Source of the DNA: Pseudomonas syringae
GTDB taxonomy: Bacteria > Pseudomonadota > Gammaproteobacteria > Pseudomonadales > Pseudomonadaceae
Assembly: GCF_000737245.1 (NCBI RefSeq)
Contig: NZ_JPQU01000016.1
Location: 84,450-148,449, forward strand
Length of the DNA: 64,000 bases
Direction: 5' to 3'
Part shown: piece after piece, positions 1 to 8,292 of the stretch
Position numbering within the stretch: the stretch's first letter is position 1
How the letters are laid out: each line of letters starts with the position of its first letter
Translations under genes and position numbers: made by a program
Notes under the pieces: model-generated
The model's database searches: none
What the model saw: the letters and a program-made list of their open reading frames with translations, nothing else
Told to the model about the DNA's origin: nothing

Positions 1-8
1 GTTGCCCC

Positions 9-638
9 ATGTGTGGACGTTATGCGCTGTTCCGTTGGACGCCCGCTTTTGCGGCCTTGCCCGGTTTCCCGGCAGACCAGCAGGCGCAATGGAATATCTC
101 TCCTGCTGATTCAGTGCTGATGTTGCGCGCCACGGCCGCCGCAGACGGTGATCTTGAACTGGCCAGGGCACGCTGGGGGCTAACGCCGCCGTGGCTGACC
201 GATCTGTCCCGCACGCCGGCCCATGCCCGGGCCGAAACCATTGTCGAGCAACCGATGTTTCGTGAGGCGTTTCGTTTGCGGCGTTGCCTGCTGCCCGCCA
301 ACGGCTTCTACGAGTGGCGCGGCACAACCCGCAAACGCCCGTTCTGGCTGACGCCGGGGGAGGGCTCGGCGCTGTTTTTTGCCGCGATCTGGGAGGCGTA
401 TCCCGTACAGGAACACACTTATCTGAGTGTGGCCGTGGTCACACAGCTCGCCGCCAACCAGCGTCGTCCGCTGATTCTCGATGCCCAGGGCCAGAAAGAC
501 TGGCTAAGCGCCGACACACCGCTGCCGACCTTGCAAGCCTTGCTCGCCAGTCCACAAACCGCCCTGCGCGAACGGCCGCTGGCCAATCTGATCAACGATC
601 CCAAGCTCAACGCGCCGGAGTGTTTGACGCCGTTGTAG
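9..638 (+). CDS. SRAP domain protein (YedK/HMCES family)
   Basis: A 209-residue SOS-response-associated-peptidase family protein. Family members form a thiazolidine crosslink with abasic sites in single-stranded DNA through Cys2, exposed after removal of Met1; the start MCGRY fits this exactly. The GFYEW motif with the catalytic Glu (Glu102) is present. Two other active-site residues look exchanged: the NARxET motif of YedK reads HARAET here (His72 for Asn75), and the IHDRRP motif reads ANQRRP (Asn150 for His160). It stands alone, followed by REP elements. The family assignment is firm; the activity of the exchanged site is unknown. Confidence 0.92.
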   Translation: MCGRYALFRWTPAFAALPGFPADQQAQWNISPADSVLMLRATAAADGDLELARARWGLTPPWLTDLSRTPAHARAETIVEQPMFREAFRLRRCLLPANGFYEWRGTTRKRPFWLTPGEGSALFFAAIWEAYPVQEHTYLSVAVVTQLAANQRRPLILDAQGQKDWLSADTPLPTLQALLASPQTALRERPLANLINDPKLNAPECLTPL

Positions 639-700
639 GACATTGCCAGTAGAGCGCAGAACCTGTGGGAGATTCTATGTTGCCTGCAGTGCACATTCAT

Positions 701-790
701 GTGGGACCGGCTTTAGCCGGGAAGGCGGCATTTCAGACGAAAAATATCGGGTGGATGTACTGGCCTCTTCCCGGCTGAAGCCGGTCCCAC
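701..790. repeat. REP palindrome, GGGACCGGCTTTAGCCGGGA type
   Basis: Inverted arms GTGGGACCGGCTTTAGCCGG and CCGGCTGAAGCCGGTCCCAC are separated by about 45 bases. The same arms recur at 8056, 13852 and 16951. Confidence 0.85.
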
Positions 791-882
791 ATGAGAACGC
801 GGTCGTCTGTGAGAGCGATGCTTGGTCTGGGTCGCATTCCGACGGCAAACGATGCCTTGGCATATCTGAAAAAACCGGATTG

Positions 883-976
883 CTGTGGGAGCGAATTCAT
901 TCGCGAATGCTGTAGTCCAGCCGACATATCTTTATCGGATGTCCCGGCCTCTTCGCGAATGAATTCGCTCCCACAG
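883..976. repeat. REP palindrome, GAATTCATTCGCGAA type
   Basis: Arms CTGTGGGAGCGAATTCATTC and GAATGAATTCGCTCCCACAG flank a spacer of about 50 bases. The same type recurs at 24719 and 38086. It lies 28 bases past the end of the chemoreceptor gene. Confidence 0.85.
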
Positions 977-1004
977 ACGGGGGCGTGGCTGTTGGAGCGA
1001 GGAT

Positions 1005-3146
1005 CTAAACCCTGAACTGATTGATCAACCGCCGCTGCTGTTCGGCCAGTTTGGTCAGTTCAGCGCTGGCCTGGCTGGATTCGGTGGCGCCACCGGCGAC
1101 TTCGTTGGCGACCTGACCGATGTTGGTCACGTTGCGATTGATGTCTTCCGCCACCGAGCTTTGCTCCTCGGCGGCGCTGGCGATCTGGGTGTTCATATCG
1201 TTGATCACCGACACGGCCTTGGTGATGGTTTCGAGGGCCTGCGCTGCTTCGGCGGCATGCCCGACGCTTTCTTGGGTCTTACTCTGGCTGTCCTCCATGA
1301 CCTGCACCACCTGGCGCGTGCCACTTTGCAGCTGCTGGATCATGCTCTGGATTTCCTGGGTTGCCTGTTGAGTCTTCTGCGCCAGGTTGCGTACTTCGTC
1401 GGCCACTACCGCAAAGCCACGGCCCTGTTCACCGGCTCGTGCAGCTTCGATGGCGGCGTTCAGCGCCAGAAGATTCGTTTGTTCGGCGATGCCGCGGATG
1501 GTGGTCAGGATGGCGTTGATGTTCTCGCTGTCGGCGGCCAGGGTCTGTACCACGCCCACCGCCCGACCGATTTCCGAAGCCAGTGCGCTGATGGAGTTCG
1601 ATGTGTTCTGCACGATCTGCAGGCCCTGATTGGCCGCATCATCAGCATGATTGGCCGCTTGTGCTGCCTGGGTGGCATTGCGTGCCACGTCCTGGGCGGT
1701 GGCAGTCATTTCATGCACGGCGGTGGCGACCAGTTCGATTTCCGACATCTGCCTGTGCACGCCCTGATTGGTGCGGATGGCGATGTCGGCCGTGTGCTCC
1801 GATGAGTCGCTGACCTTCTGCACCGACGTCACTACCTGGCTGATCATGGCTTGCAGCTTGCTCAGGAAGGTATTGAAGCGCACAGCGATCTGCCCGACCT
1901 CATCGGCGCGGTCGCTGGTCAGGCGTTTGGTCAGGTCACCTTCGCCCTGGGCGATGTCATCGAGCATCAGCACCATCTGTTTGAGTGGACTGGCAATTCC
2001 TCTGGCTACCAACCAGATCACCAGCAAGCCCAGTGCGGCAATGATCAGCCCGACCACAGTCATGCCGACAATGTCGGATTGACGCTGTGCGGCCAGATCG
2101 CTTTGCAGCTTGTTCAGGTCCGCCATGACGGCGGTCAGTGGCAGTTGAATCATCAAGGTCCAGCGGGCGTCGGTGGCACCGATGCCGAATGGCATGTACA
2201 CCTCGATGTGGCCATGTTCCTTGTCGATGTCATAGCGCACTTCACCGAGGCTGATCTTGGCCAGATTCGCCACTTCGCTGGCATCAAGGATGGTGGTGGC
2301 TTTCTGGCCGAGCTTGGTAGGGTCTTTGGTATAGGCGACCAGGCCGCCGTTGGTGGCGATAAGCGCCATCTCGCCTGCGCCGTCGTACAGTTTCTTGTCA
2401 GCTGCGGTGAGCATGTCCTGAATAAAGTTGACCGAGAGGTCGGCACCCACGATGCCCTGAAACGCGCCATTGACCATGATGGGCGTGATGAATGACGACA
2501 GCATCACGACTTTGCCGCCGAGCGGGTAGGGCGCGGGGTCGATCACGCAGGGTTTTCTGGTTTCTTTCGAGCAAAAATAATATTCGCTGGAGCGCACGCC
2601 GGTGGAGAGCAGCGTCTGATCTTCCAGGCTGGCCAGTTTTTCCATGGCAAGGCTGCCGTCGGTGTTGCGATACCACCAAGGCATGAAGCGGCCATTCTTG
2701 GGGTCGACGCCTTTGTCGGTGGCGCCGGTGTATGCCGCATCATTGTGATCAACAGCATTGGGTTCCCAGCCGATGTACGCGCCAAGCACTTTGGTGTTCT
2801 GCTCGACGGCATTGCGCAGCAGGTTGAGCATCTGCTCGCGGCTGATCTCTAGCTGCGCCTGACCTTGAGCGTTGGTTGTGCCGAGCAGGGCGTTGGTATT
2901 CGCCAGGCCCGCTGCGATCTGCAACGGAGTTTCCAGTTCGCGTTTGATCTCGCTGGCCTGTGTCTGGGCCAGCGCACTGAGGCGCTGCTCCATGGCCTGT
3001 TCGAATTGTGCCCGGGTCCGCTGATCCACCAGTTCCTGGGTACGTTCGCTGGCAAATAGCGAGTACAGCACCAGTGCGGCTACCACCGAGAGCACGATTG
3101 CGCCCGCCAAAGCAGCGATTGAGAACTGGATCGACTTGAACTTCAT
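1005..3146 (-). CDS. Methyl-accepting chemotaxis protein with dCache sensor
   Basis: A 713-residue chemoreceptor: transmembrane helix at about 10-31, a long periplasmic dCache-type ligand domain to about 345, a second membrane helix at about 365-388, a HAMP segment, and a C-terminal signalling domain with the conserved hairpin tip ([19 protein letters not shown]). The Cache domain contains a WWYRNTDG stretch where amine/amino-acid-binding Cache domains have their ligand motif, and a Cys pair (YFCSK, PCVID). Size and architecture resemble P. aeruginosa TlpQ (histamine/polyamine receptor), but the ligand cannot be read from sequence. There is no C-terminal CheR-docking pentapeptide. The gene is monocistronic. 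Confidence 0.92.
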   Translation of the reverse strand: MKFKSIQFSIAALAGAIVLSVVAALVLYSLFASERTQELVDQRTRAQFEQAMEQRLSALAQTQASEIKRELETPLQIAAGLANTNALLGTTNAQGQAQLEISREQMLNLLRNAVEQNTKVLGAYIGWEPNAVDHNDAAYTGATDKGVDPKNGRFMPWWYRNTDGSLAMEKLASLEDQTLLSTGVRSSEYYFCSKETRKPCVIDPAPYPLGGKVVMLSSFITPIMVNGAFQGIVGADLSVNFIQDMLTAADKKLYDGAGEMALIATNGGLVAYTKDPTKLGQKATTILDASEVANLAKISLGEVRYDIDKEHGHIEVYMPFGIGATDARWTLMIQLPLTAVMADLNKLQSDLAAQRQSDIVGMTVVGLIIAALGLLVIWLVARGIASPLKQMVLMLDDIAQGEGDLTKRLTSDRADEVGQIAVRFNTFLSKLQAMISQVVTSVQKVSDSSEHTADIAIRTNQGVHRQMSEIELVATAVHEMTATAQDVARNATQAAQAANHADDAANQGLQIVQNTSNSISALASEIGRAVGVVQTLAADSENINAILTTIRGIAEQTNLLALNAAIEAARAGEQGRGFAVVADEVRNLAQKTQQATQEIQSMIQQLQSGTRQVVQVMEDSQSKTQESVGHAAEAAQALETITKAVSVINDMNTQIASAAEEQSSVAEDINRNVTNIGQVANEVAGGATESSQASAELTKLAEQQRRLINQFRV

Positions 3147-3375
3147 AGGAGCTCCGGAGGGAAATGCGGCTATAACAAGCTATCGGCTGAGCATTTCGGA
3201 ACTGTGACGCAATCCATTCATATGGGCGTAAATGATGCCGAATGGTCGTATATGGATATGTGTCGAAATTGGAACCATTCGGTGAATAAACTGACAAACT
3301 GGGCTATCAGCCAGTATCTGGCGCACCATGCTTTCACCGCCCAGGATGATCGCCATGTTCAGAGGGAGATCCACC

Positions 3376-4194
3376 ATGCGTCAGACGTTTGCTCTATGTG
3401 CTTTGAGCGCTGCATTGCTGCTCGGCGGCTGTCAGTCCGTGAATACCACCAGCGGTGATTCGGTCGGCGTCGAGCGCAAGCAATACATGTTCAGCATGCT
3501 ATCGACCGATGAGGTCAATCAGATGTATGCGACGTCCTACAAGGAAACCGTGGGCGAGGCGTCCAGCAAAGGCGTGCTCGATACCACCAGTGCCTACGCC
3601 AAGCGCGTGCACACCATTGCTGACCGCCTGATCGGTCAGGCGCCCAAGCTGCGGCCTGATTCGGCGCAGTGGCAGTGGGAGGTCAATCTGATCAAGAGCG
3701 ATGAGTTGAACGCCAATTGCGGGCCAGGCGGCAAGATCATTTTTTATACCGGCCTGATCGATACCTTGAAGCTGACGGACGATGAAATCGCTGCGGTGAT
3801 GGGCCACGAAATTGCCCACGCCCTTCGTGAACACGGTCGTGAAGCGATGTCCAAGGCTTATGGTGTCGCCATGGCCAAGCAAGGTGCCGGGGCGATTCTG
3901 GGGTTGGGGCAGGACAGCCTTGCGCTGGCCGATACAGTGGTCAATTACAGCCTGACCTTGCCAAACAGCCGCAGCAACGAGAACGAGGCGGACCTGTTGG
4001 GGCTGGAACTGGCGGCGCGTGCGGGCTACAACCCGAATGCCGCGATTACCCTCTGGCAGAAGATGACCCAGAATTCCGGCGGTTCTCAACCGGAGTTCAT
4101 GAGCACTCACCCGGCTTCACAGAACCGAATTGCTGCCTTGCAAGCGGCGATCCCCAAGGTGATGCCGTTGTATGAGGCGGCGAAAAAATCTTGA
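3376..4194 (+). CDS. M48-family metallopeptidase lipoprotein
   Basis: A 272-residue peptidase of the BepA/LoiP-like M48 group. The start at 3376 follows an AGAGGGAG ribosome site and gives a clean lipoprotein signal peptide ending in LLGGC (lipid-bearing Cys19); an upstream in-frame start at 3328 would spoil it. The zinc motif HEIAH (His144, Glu145, His148) is intact, with a downstream NENEAD carrying the third ligand Glu. Such proteins act in outer-membrane protein quality control; that role is inferred from the family. It is transcribed alone, divergent from the chemoreceptor. Confidence 0.9.
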   Translation: MRQTFALCALSAALLLGGCQSVNTTSGDSVGVERKQYMFSMLSTDEVNQMYATSYKETVGEASSKGVLDTTSAYAKRVHTIADRLIGQAPKLRPDSAQWQWEVNLIKSDELNANCGPGGKIIFYTGLIDTLKLTDDEIAAVMGHEIAHALREHGREAMSKAYGVAMAKQGAGAILGLGQDSLALADTVVNYSLTLPNSRSNENEADLLGLELAARAGYNPNAAITLWQKMTQNSGGSQPEFMSTHPASQNRIAALQAAIPKVMPLYEAAKKS

Positions 4195-4215
4195 TCCTGA
4201 GTTGATCGAGATTAC

Positions 4216-4306
4216 TGTGGGAGCGAGCTTGCTCGCGAAGGCGGTGTTTCAGTCCCGAGCAATGTGTCGAGTTTACTGAAGTCTTCGCGAGCAAGCTCGC
4301 TCCCAC
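4216..4306. repeat. REP palindrome, GAGCGAGCTTGCTCGCGAAG type
   Basis: Arms TGTGGGAGCGAGCTTGCTCG and CGAGCAAGCTCGCTCCCAC lie between two convergent genes and may serve as a transcription-end structure. The same type occurs at 6235. Confidence 0.85.
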
Positions 4307-4329
4307 GGGTCATGTATCTGCCGAGCCTG

Positions 4330-4914
4330 CTACACCCAACCACTCACCTGCATCGCCTTGTATACCGCCACCAGCGCCAGCACAAAGAACGCGCTCGCGG
4401 CCAGGCGGCGGATCAGGGTCAGAGGCAGTTTTTCGGCGGCGAAGTTGCCCGCCAGTACCACCGGAACGTTGGCTATCAACATGCCCAGCGTCGTGCCCAG
4501 AATCACCAGCCACAGATACGAATATTGCGCCGCCAGCATCACCGTGGCGATCTGTGTCTTGTCGCCAATCTCCGCGATAAAGAAGGCAATCAGCGTGGTC
4601 AGGAAAGGACCGAACTTGCGCCCGGTACTGGCTTCGTCATCGTCCATTTTGTCCGGCACCAGGGTCCAGAGCGCGGTCGCGGTAAAGCTTGCGGCGAGGA
4701 TCCAGTGCAGCGTGGCATTGGAGAAGAAGCTGCCGAACCAGGCACCCACAGCGCCGGCAGCGGCATGGTTGGCCAGAGTCGCGGCGACGATACCGGCAAT
4801 AATCGGCCAGGGCTTGCGAAAGCGAGCGGCGAGAATGAGGGCAAGGAGTTGGGTCTTGTCACCGATTTCGGCAAGCGCGACGACAGCCGTGGGGACCAAC
4901 AGGGATTCCAGCAT
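4330..4914 (-). CDS. TMEM165/GDT1 (UPF0016) family manganese exporter
   Basis: A 194-residue, six-helix membrane protein with both hallmark ExGDKT motifs (AEIGDKTQ from Glu16 and again from Glu115) in two internally repeated halves. Bacterial members (for example MneA of Vibrio) export Mn2+; eukaryotic relatives handle Mn2+/Ca2+ in the Golgi. The manganese role is strongly supported here by a yybP-ykoY-type riboswitch in the 5' leader. The gene is monocistronic. Confidence 0.93.
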   Translation of the reverse strand: MLESLLVPTAVVALAEIGDKTQLLALILAARFRKPWPIIAGIVAATLANHAAAGAVGAWFGSFFSNATLHWILAASFTATALWTLVPDKMDDDEASTGRKFGPFLTTLIAFFIAEIGDKTQIATVMLAAQYSYLWLVILGTTLGMLIANVPVVLAGNFAAEKLPLTLIRRLAASAFFVLALVAVYKAMQVSGWV

Positions 4915-4924
4915 CAGGTTTTCC

Positions 4925-5150
4925 TAAGGGGCGGGTCGACACGGCTATGACACGTACAGCCTTCCCGCCCCGGGTAAGGTGTTCGTGTCATAGGTCTTGT
5001 CAAACCACCGATCCGTCTGAGCGGATTCGGGGTCGTACGCACCATGGTCTGAGGACCAAGTATGTTGATGCGTACCGGACGAGCATGGCGCTCGTGGGAG
5101 ACTACTCCCCTAGGACGGTGCGGATTCTGCCTACGCCGGACGCTTTCGGC
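4925..5150 (-). promoter_or_regulatory. yybP-ykoY manganese riboswitch (leader of the TMEM165 gene)
   Basis: On the minus strand the leader contains the conserved GGGGAGUAG box (complement of 5105-5113), a GAGCGCCATGCTC hairpin, the GUACGCAUCAACAUACUUGG arm and its partner CCAUGGUGCGUAC. It is followed by a long hairpin with arms TATGACACG/CGTGTCATA next to the ribosome site. This matches the Mn2+-sensing yybP-ykoY class, which commonly precedes Mn exporters. Boundaries are approximate. Confidence 0.85.
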
Positions 5151-5162
5151 AAGTGCTTATTT

Positions 5163-6161
5163 TCACGCCCGTTTGGCCCGATAGATTCGGAAACCATTGC
5201 CTTGTGCCTTGATCGCGCAGACGCCGAAATGCTCTTCGATGATCGGCTGATACTTGAGGAAGGCGTTGGCTACAAGACGCAGTTCGCCCCCTGATTTCAG
5301 ATGTTGGCGTGCTTTTCTCAGCAAGTTTTCTGTTGCCTGATAGTCGGTATGAACCCCCACATGAAACGGTGGATTGCTCAAAATCGTGCTTAAACCCATG
5401 GGCGCCGCGTCGATGCCATCGCCGGTCAATACTTCGGCTTCCAGGCCATTTGCGGCAAGGGTCAGGCGCGTGCTGGCGGTGGCGAAAGCATCCACGTCGA
5501 GCATGATCACGTTGTTATGCGGATAGCGACGTTTTACCGCAGCCCCCAACACCCCGGCACCGCAACCGAAATCCAGCAGGTTACCGCTGGGCAGTTTGTC
5601 GATGTTTTCCAGCAGCAGCGCCGAGCCTCGGTCCAGACGACCCTGGCTGAATACACCTGGCAGGCTGACGACCTTGAGCGGGCCGTCTTCCATTTCCACT
5701 TCGTAGTGCTGAGCGAGGCTCTCGAGGGTAACCGCTTGCGGTGCGTCTTCTACGGTGACCTGCCAAAGCTGGCAATGCCGGGCGCTGTCCAGTTTACGGG
5801 CGCGGCCGAACGGGCTGAGCTGTTTGGCGGCTGCTTCGATGCCACTGCGTTTTTCGCCCACCAGAAACAATTCACGGCCTGCCAGGCGCGAGGCCAGCGC
5901 GTTCAGCAAGTAATTGGTGAGTTCGCGGGCCTTGGGCAGAAATACCACGGCAGCTTCGAAAGGCTGGTCGGGGACATCCACACCAAAATGACTGCGGCCT
6001 TCGAAGCGCGCCTCCAGTGCCGACTGATCGCCCGCATGCCAGCACCAGCCGTGGGCTTGCGGCAACCGGCCAAGCAAATCATCTGCAGGCAGACCAGCCA
6101 ACAGCAGCGAGCCCTGAAACAATTCGGCCTGACGGAGTAACACTTCACTGCGCGGGTCCAT
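5163..6161 (-). CDS. rsmC: 16S rRNA guanine(1207)-N2-methyltransferase
   Basis: A 332-residue RsmC with two tandem Rossmann-like halves. The N-terminal half is degenerate; the C-terminal half has the SAM site [10 protein letters not shown] (197-206) and the catalytic NPPFH motif (263-267). RsmC methylates G1207 of 16S rRNA in the assembled 30S subunit. The start is preceded by GAGGAG. The length is normal for the family. It stands alone, between the Mn exporter leader and a REP element. Confidence 0.95.
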   Translation of the reverse strand: MDPRSEVLLRQAELFQGSLLLAGLPADDLLGRLPQAHGWCWHAGDQSALEARFEGRSHFGVDVPDQPFEAAVVFLPKARELTNYLLNALASRLAGRELFLVGEKRSGIEAAAKQLSPFGRARKLDSARHCQLWQVTVEDAPQAVTLESLAQHYEVEMEDGPLKVVSLPGVFSQGRLDRGSALLLENIDKLPSGNLLDFGCGAGVLGAAVKRRYPHNNVIMLDVDAFATASTRLTLAANGLEAEVLTGDGIDAAPMGLSTILSNPPFHVGVHTDYQATENLLRKARQHLKSGGELRLVANAFLKYQPIIEEHFGVCAIKAQGNGFRIYRAKRA

Positions 6162-6234
6162 TGCGGGCTCCTCGAAAAAGCGCGGAGTCTAACAGTTTGG
6201 AGGCCGAGCCGGAGGATGCTGTGGTTTCATATCC

Positions 6235-6326
6235 CTGTGGGAGCGAGCTTGCTCGCGAAGAACGATGACGCGGTTTGCCTGATGCACCGCGTTACCCAAC
6301 TCGCGAGCAAGCTCGCTCCCACAGGG
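6235..6326. repeat. REP palindrome, GAGCGAGCTTGCTCGCGAAG type
   Basis: Perfect outer arms CTGTGGGAGCGAGCTTGCTC and its complement ending at 6326 lie between the rsmC start and the dehydrogenase stop. Confidence 0.85.
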
Positions 6327-6345
6327 GGTGGGTGTTGCTACCGCC

Positions 6346-7311
6346 TCAACCCACCACCCGAATCGGCTTGCCCGCAAAGAACCCCAAGGCATTTTCCGTG
6401 ACCTGGCTGACAATCCGTTGTCGGGCTTCCCGCGCGCCCCAGGCACTGTGCGGGGTAATGATCAGCCGCGGGATGTCCCCGGCCAGCAACGGATTGCCAT
6501 CGCGGGGTGGTTCGACGGTCAGCACATCGGTAGCCGCGCCGCCCAGATGGCCATTACGCAGGGCATCGGCCAGCGCCTGTTCATTGATCAGCCCACCCCG
6601 GGCGGTGTTGATCACATAAGCGTGGGGCTTGAGCAAACCCAGTTCGTGGGCGCCGATCATGTCCCGAGTGTCGTCGTTCAGCGGGCAATGCAGGGTCAGG
6701 GAATCGATCTGGGGCAGCAGTTCTTCCAGCGGCATGCGATCAGGACGGGCAGGGCGACCGGGGATCTGCCCCAACAGCACGCGCATGCCGAAAGCCTCGG
6801 CCAGCTTCGCAACGGCGCCGCCCAGCTCACCATGGCCCAGCAGACCCAGGGTTTTGCCTTCCAGTTCGACGATAGGAAAGTCCAGCAGACAGAATTGTCT
6901 GGATTTCTGCCATTGGCCTTGTTGAACGGCATTCTGGTAGTCAGGCAAGCGCGTCGCCAGGGCCAGCAACAGCATCAACGTGTGCTGGGCAACTGAAGGC
7001 GTGCCATAACCCTGGCAATTACTGACCGTAACCCCGTGCTGGCGAGCAGCGACCAGATCCACATTGTTAGTGCCAGTGGCGGTCACCAACACCAGCTTAA
7101 GCTCGGGACAGGCGGCGAACGTGGCGGCATCAATCATGACCTTGTTGCTGATGGCCACTTGTGCACCTTGCAAGCGTTCGATCACCTGCTCCGCAGTGGT
7201 GCTGGCGTGCAAGATCAGCTCGCTGAAGCACTCACGCAGTGTGCTCAAGTCAAGATCACCCAGATCCAGAGAAGTGTGGTCGAGGAAAACTGCCTTACCG
7301 TGATTGCTCAT
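6346..7311 (-). CDS. D-2-hydroxyacid dehydrogenase (glycerate dehydrogenase/hydroxypyruvate reductase-like)
   Basis: A 321-residue NAD(P)-dependent D-2-hydroxyacid dehydrogenase. The nucleotide-binding loop reads GHGELG, and the catalytic Arg (NTARGG), Glu (in VEPPRDG) and His (TPHSAWG) are all present. Its closest-looking group reduces hydroxypyruvate or glyoxylate; substrate choice is inferred only. The start at 7311 is chosen because the longer open frame (to 7437) runs across the neighbouring gene's promoter and the N-terminus at 7311 matches family length. It is divergent from the LysE-type exporter. Confidence 0.88.
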   Translation of the reverse strand: MSNHGKAVFLDHTSLDLGDLDLSTLRECFSELILHASTTAEQVIERLQGAQVAISNKVMIDAATFAACPELKLVLVTATGTNNVDLVAARQHGVTVSNCQGYGTPSVAQHTLMLLLALATRLPDYQNAVQQGQWQKSRQFCLLDFPIVELEGKTLGLLGHGELGGAVAKLAEAFGMRVLLGQIPGRPARPDRMPLEELLPQIDSLTLHCPLNDDTRDMIGAHELGLLKPHAYVINTARGGLINEQALADALRNGHLGGAATDVLTVEPPRDGNPLLAGDIPRLIITPHSAWGAREARQRIVSQVTENALGFFAGKPIRVVG

Positions 7312-7398
7312 CAGCTGTACCTGTTCTTGGAGGTTTTGAAGGCTTAAGGTGGTCAGCCTAACAGAGCGAAACGCTTGCTTACATTTTTGGAGAACCCT

Positions 7399-8028
7399 AT
7401 GTACTGGGCAGAGTTTCTGACCGTTGCCTTGATCCATTTACTTGCGGTTGCCAGCCCAGGTCCTGATTTCGCTGTGGTGGTGCGCGAAAGCGTCGCCCAT
7501 GGGCGCAGGGCGGGCACTTATACCGCCATGGGTGTAGGGACGGCGATTTTCCTGCATGTGGGTTACTCGTTGCTGGGGATCGGCCTGATCGTTTCTCAAT
7601 CCATCGTGCTGTTCAACGCGCTCAAATGGGCTGCGGCGGCTTATCTGCTGTACATCGGTTTCAAAGCCCTGCGCGCCAAGCCGGCCAGTGCCAGCGATGC
7701 TCCGGTCAATGTTGCGGTGGGCGAGCGGACCGCTCGTGGCGCGTTTACCAGCGGCTTTATCACCAATGGCCTGAACCCCAAGGCGACCCTGTTCTTTCTG
7801 TCGCTGTTCACCGTGGTCATCAACCCCCACACCCCGCTCTGGGTGCAGGCCGGTTATGGCGTTTATCTGGCCGTGGCGACCGGTATCTGGTTCTGCCTGG
7901 TGGCGCGTTTGTTCAGCCAGGAGCGCGTGCGTGCAGGTTTCGCGCGCATGGGTCACTGGTTCGACCGGGCCATGGGCGGAGTGCTGGTGGCATTGGGGTT
8001 GAAGCTGGCGTTTACCGAGGTGCATTGA
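7399..8028 (+). CDS. LysE/RhtB-family amino-acid exporter
   Basis: A 209-residue inner-membrane protein with the LysE family signature near the N-terminus (ASPGPDFAVVVRESVAHGRR) and about six hydrophobic segments. Family members export amino acids such as threonine, homoserine or lysine; the substrate is not predictable here. The start at 7399 follows TTGGAG. It is divergent from the dehydrogenase gene and followed by a REP element. Confidence 0.9.
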   Translation: MYWAEFLTVALIHLLAVASPGPDFAVVVRESVAHGRRAGTYTAMGVGTAIFLHVGYSLLGIGLIVSQSIVLFNALKWAAAAYLLYIGFKALRAKPASASDAPVNVAVGERTARGAFTSGFITNGLNPKATLFFLSLFTVVINPHTPLWVQAGYGVYLAVATGIWFCLVARLFSQERVRAGFARMGHWFDRAMGGVLVALGLKLAFTEVH

Positions 8029-8055
8029 AGCCTTAGGATCTTGCTCGCAATTTGT

Positions 8056-8145
8056 CGTGGGACCGGCTTTAGCCGGGAAGGGGTGGTATAAGCGCTGCAT
8101 CTGTTGCGCCAGGAATGCAGTCTTCCCGGCTAAAGCCGGTCCCAT
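8056..8145. repeat. REP palindrome, GGGACCGGCTTTAGCCGGGA type
   Basis: Arms GTGGGACCGGCTTTAGCCGG and CCGGCTAAAGCCGGTCCCAT lie downstream of the LysE-family gene. Confidence 0.85.
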
Positions 8146-8292
8146 GTCGGAAGTCCCACTCCCAAGATCCCAACCCTGATCCCTGCACCGCGCTCGGTCA
8201 GCAAATCATCCTTTCGGCTGATCTGGCTGGCGAGGTCCGCCTCTAAAGTCCATATTTCAAGCCACGCCTGTGTACTTTGAAAAGGAACTCCT

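Larger units (their letters stand above)
639..1004. other. Intergenic region filled by REP elements
   Basis: No gene seen. It holds two full REP palindromes (701-790 and 883-976) and, around 818-846, a half-element of a third type (core GCTTGGTCTGGGTCGCATTC) that recurs at about 10085 and 13746. Confidence 0.7.

Noticed and set aside
1161..2495. Plus-strand open frames within the chemoreceptor gene
   Set aside because: Shadows of the minus-strand receptor; low-complexity His/Gly-rich translations with no family features.
3328..3375. Upstream start for the M48 peptidase
   Set aside because: It would put 16 residues before a perfect lipoprotein signal peptide; the ribosome site favours 3376.
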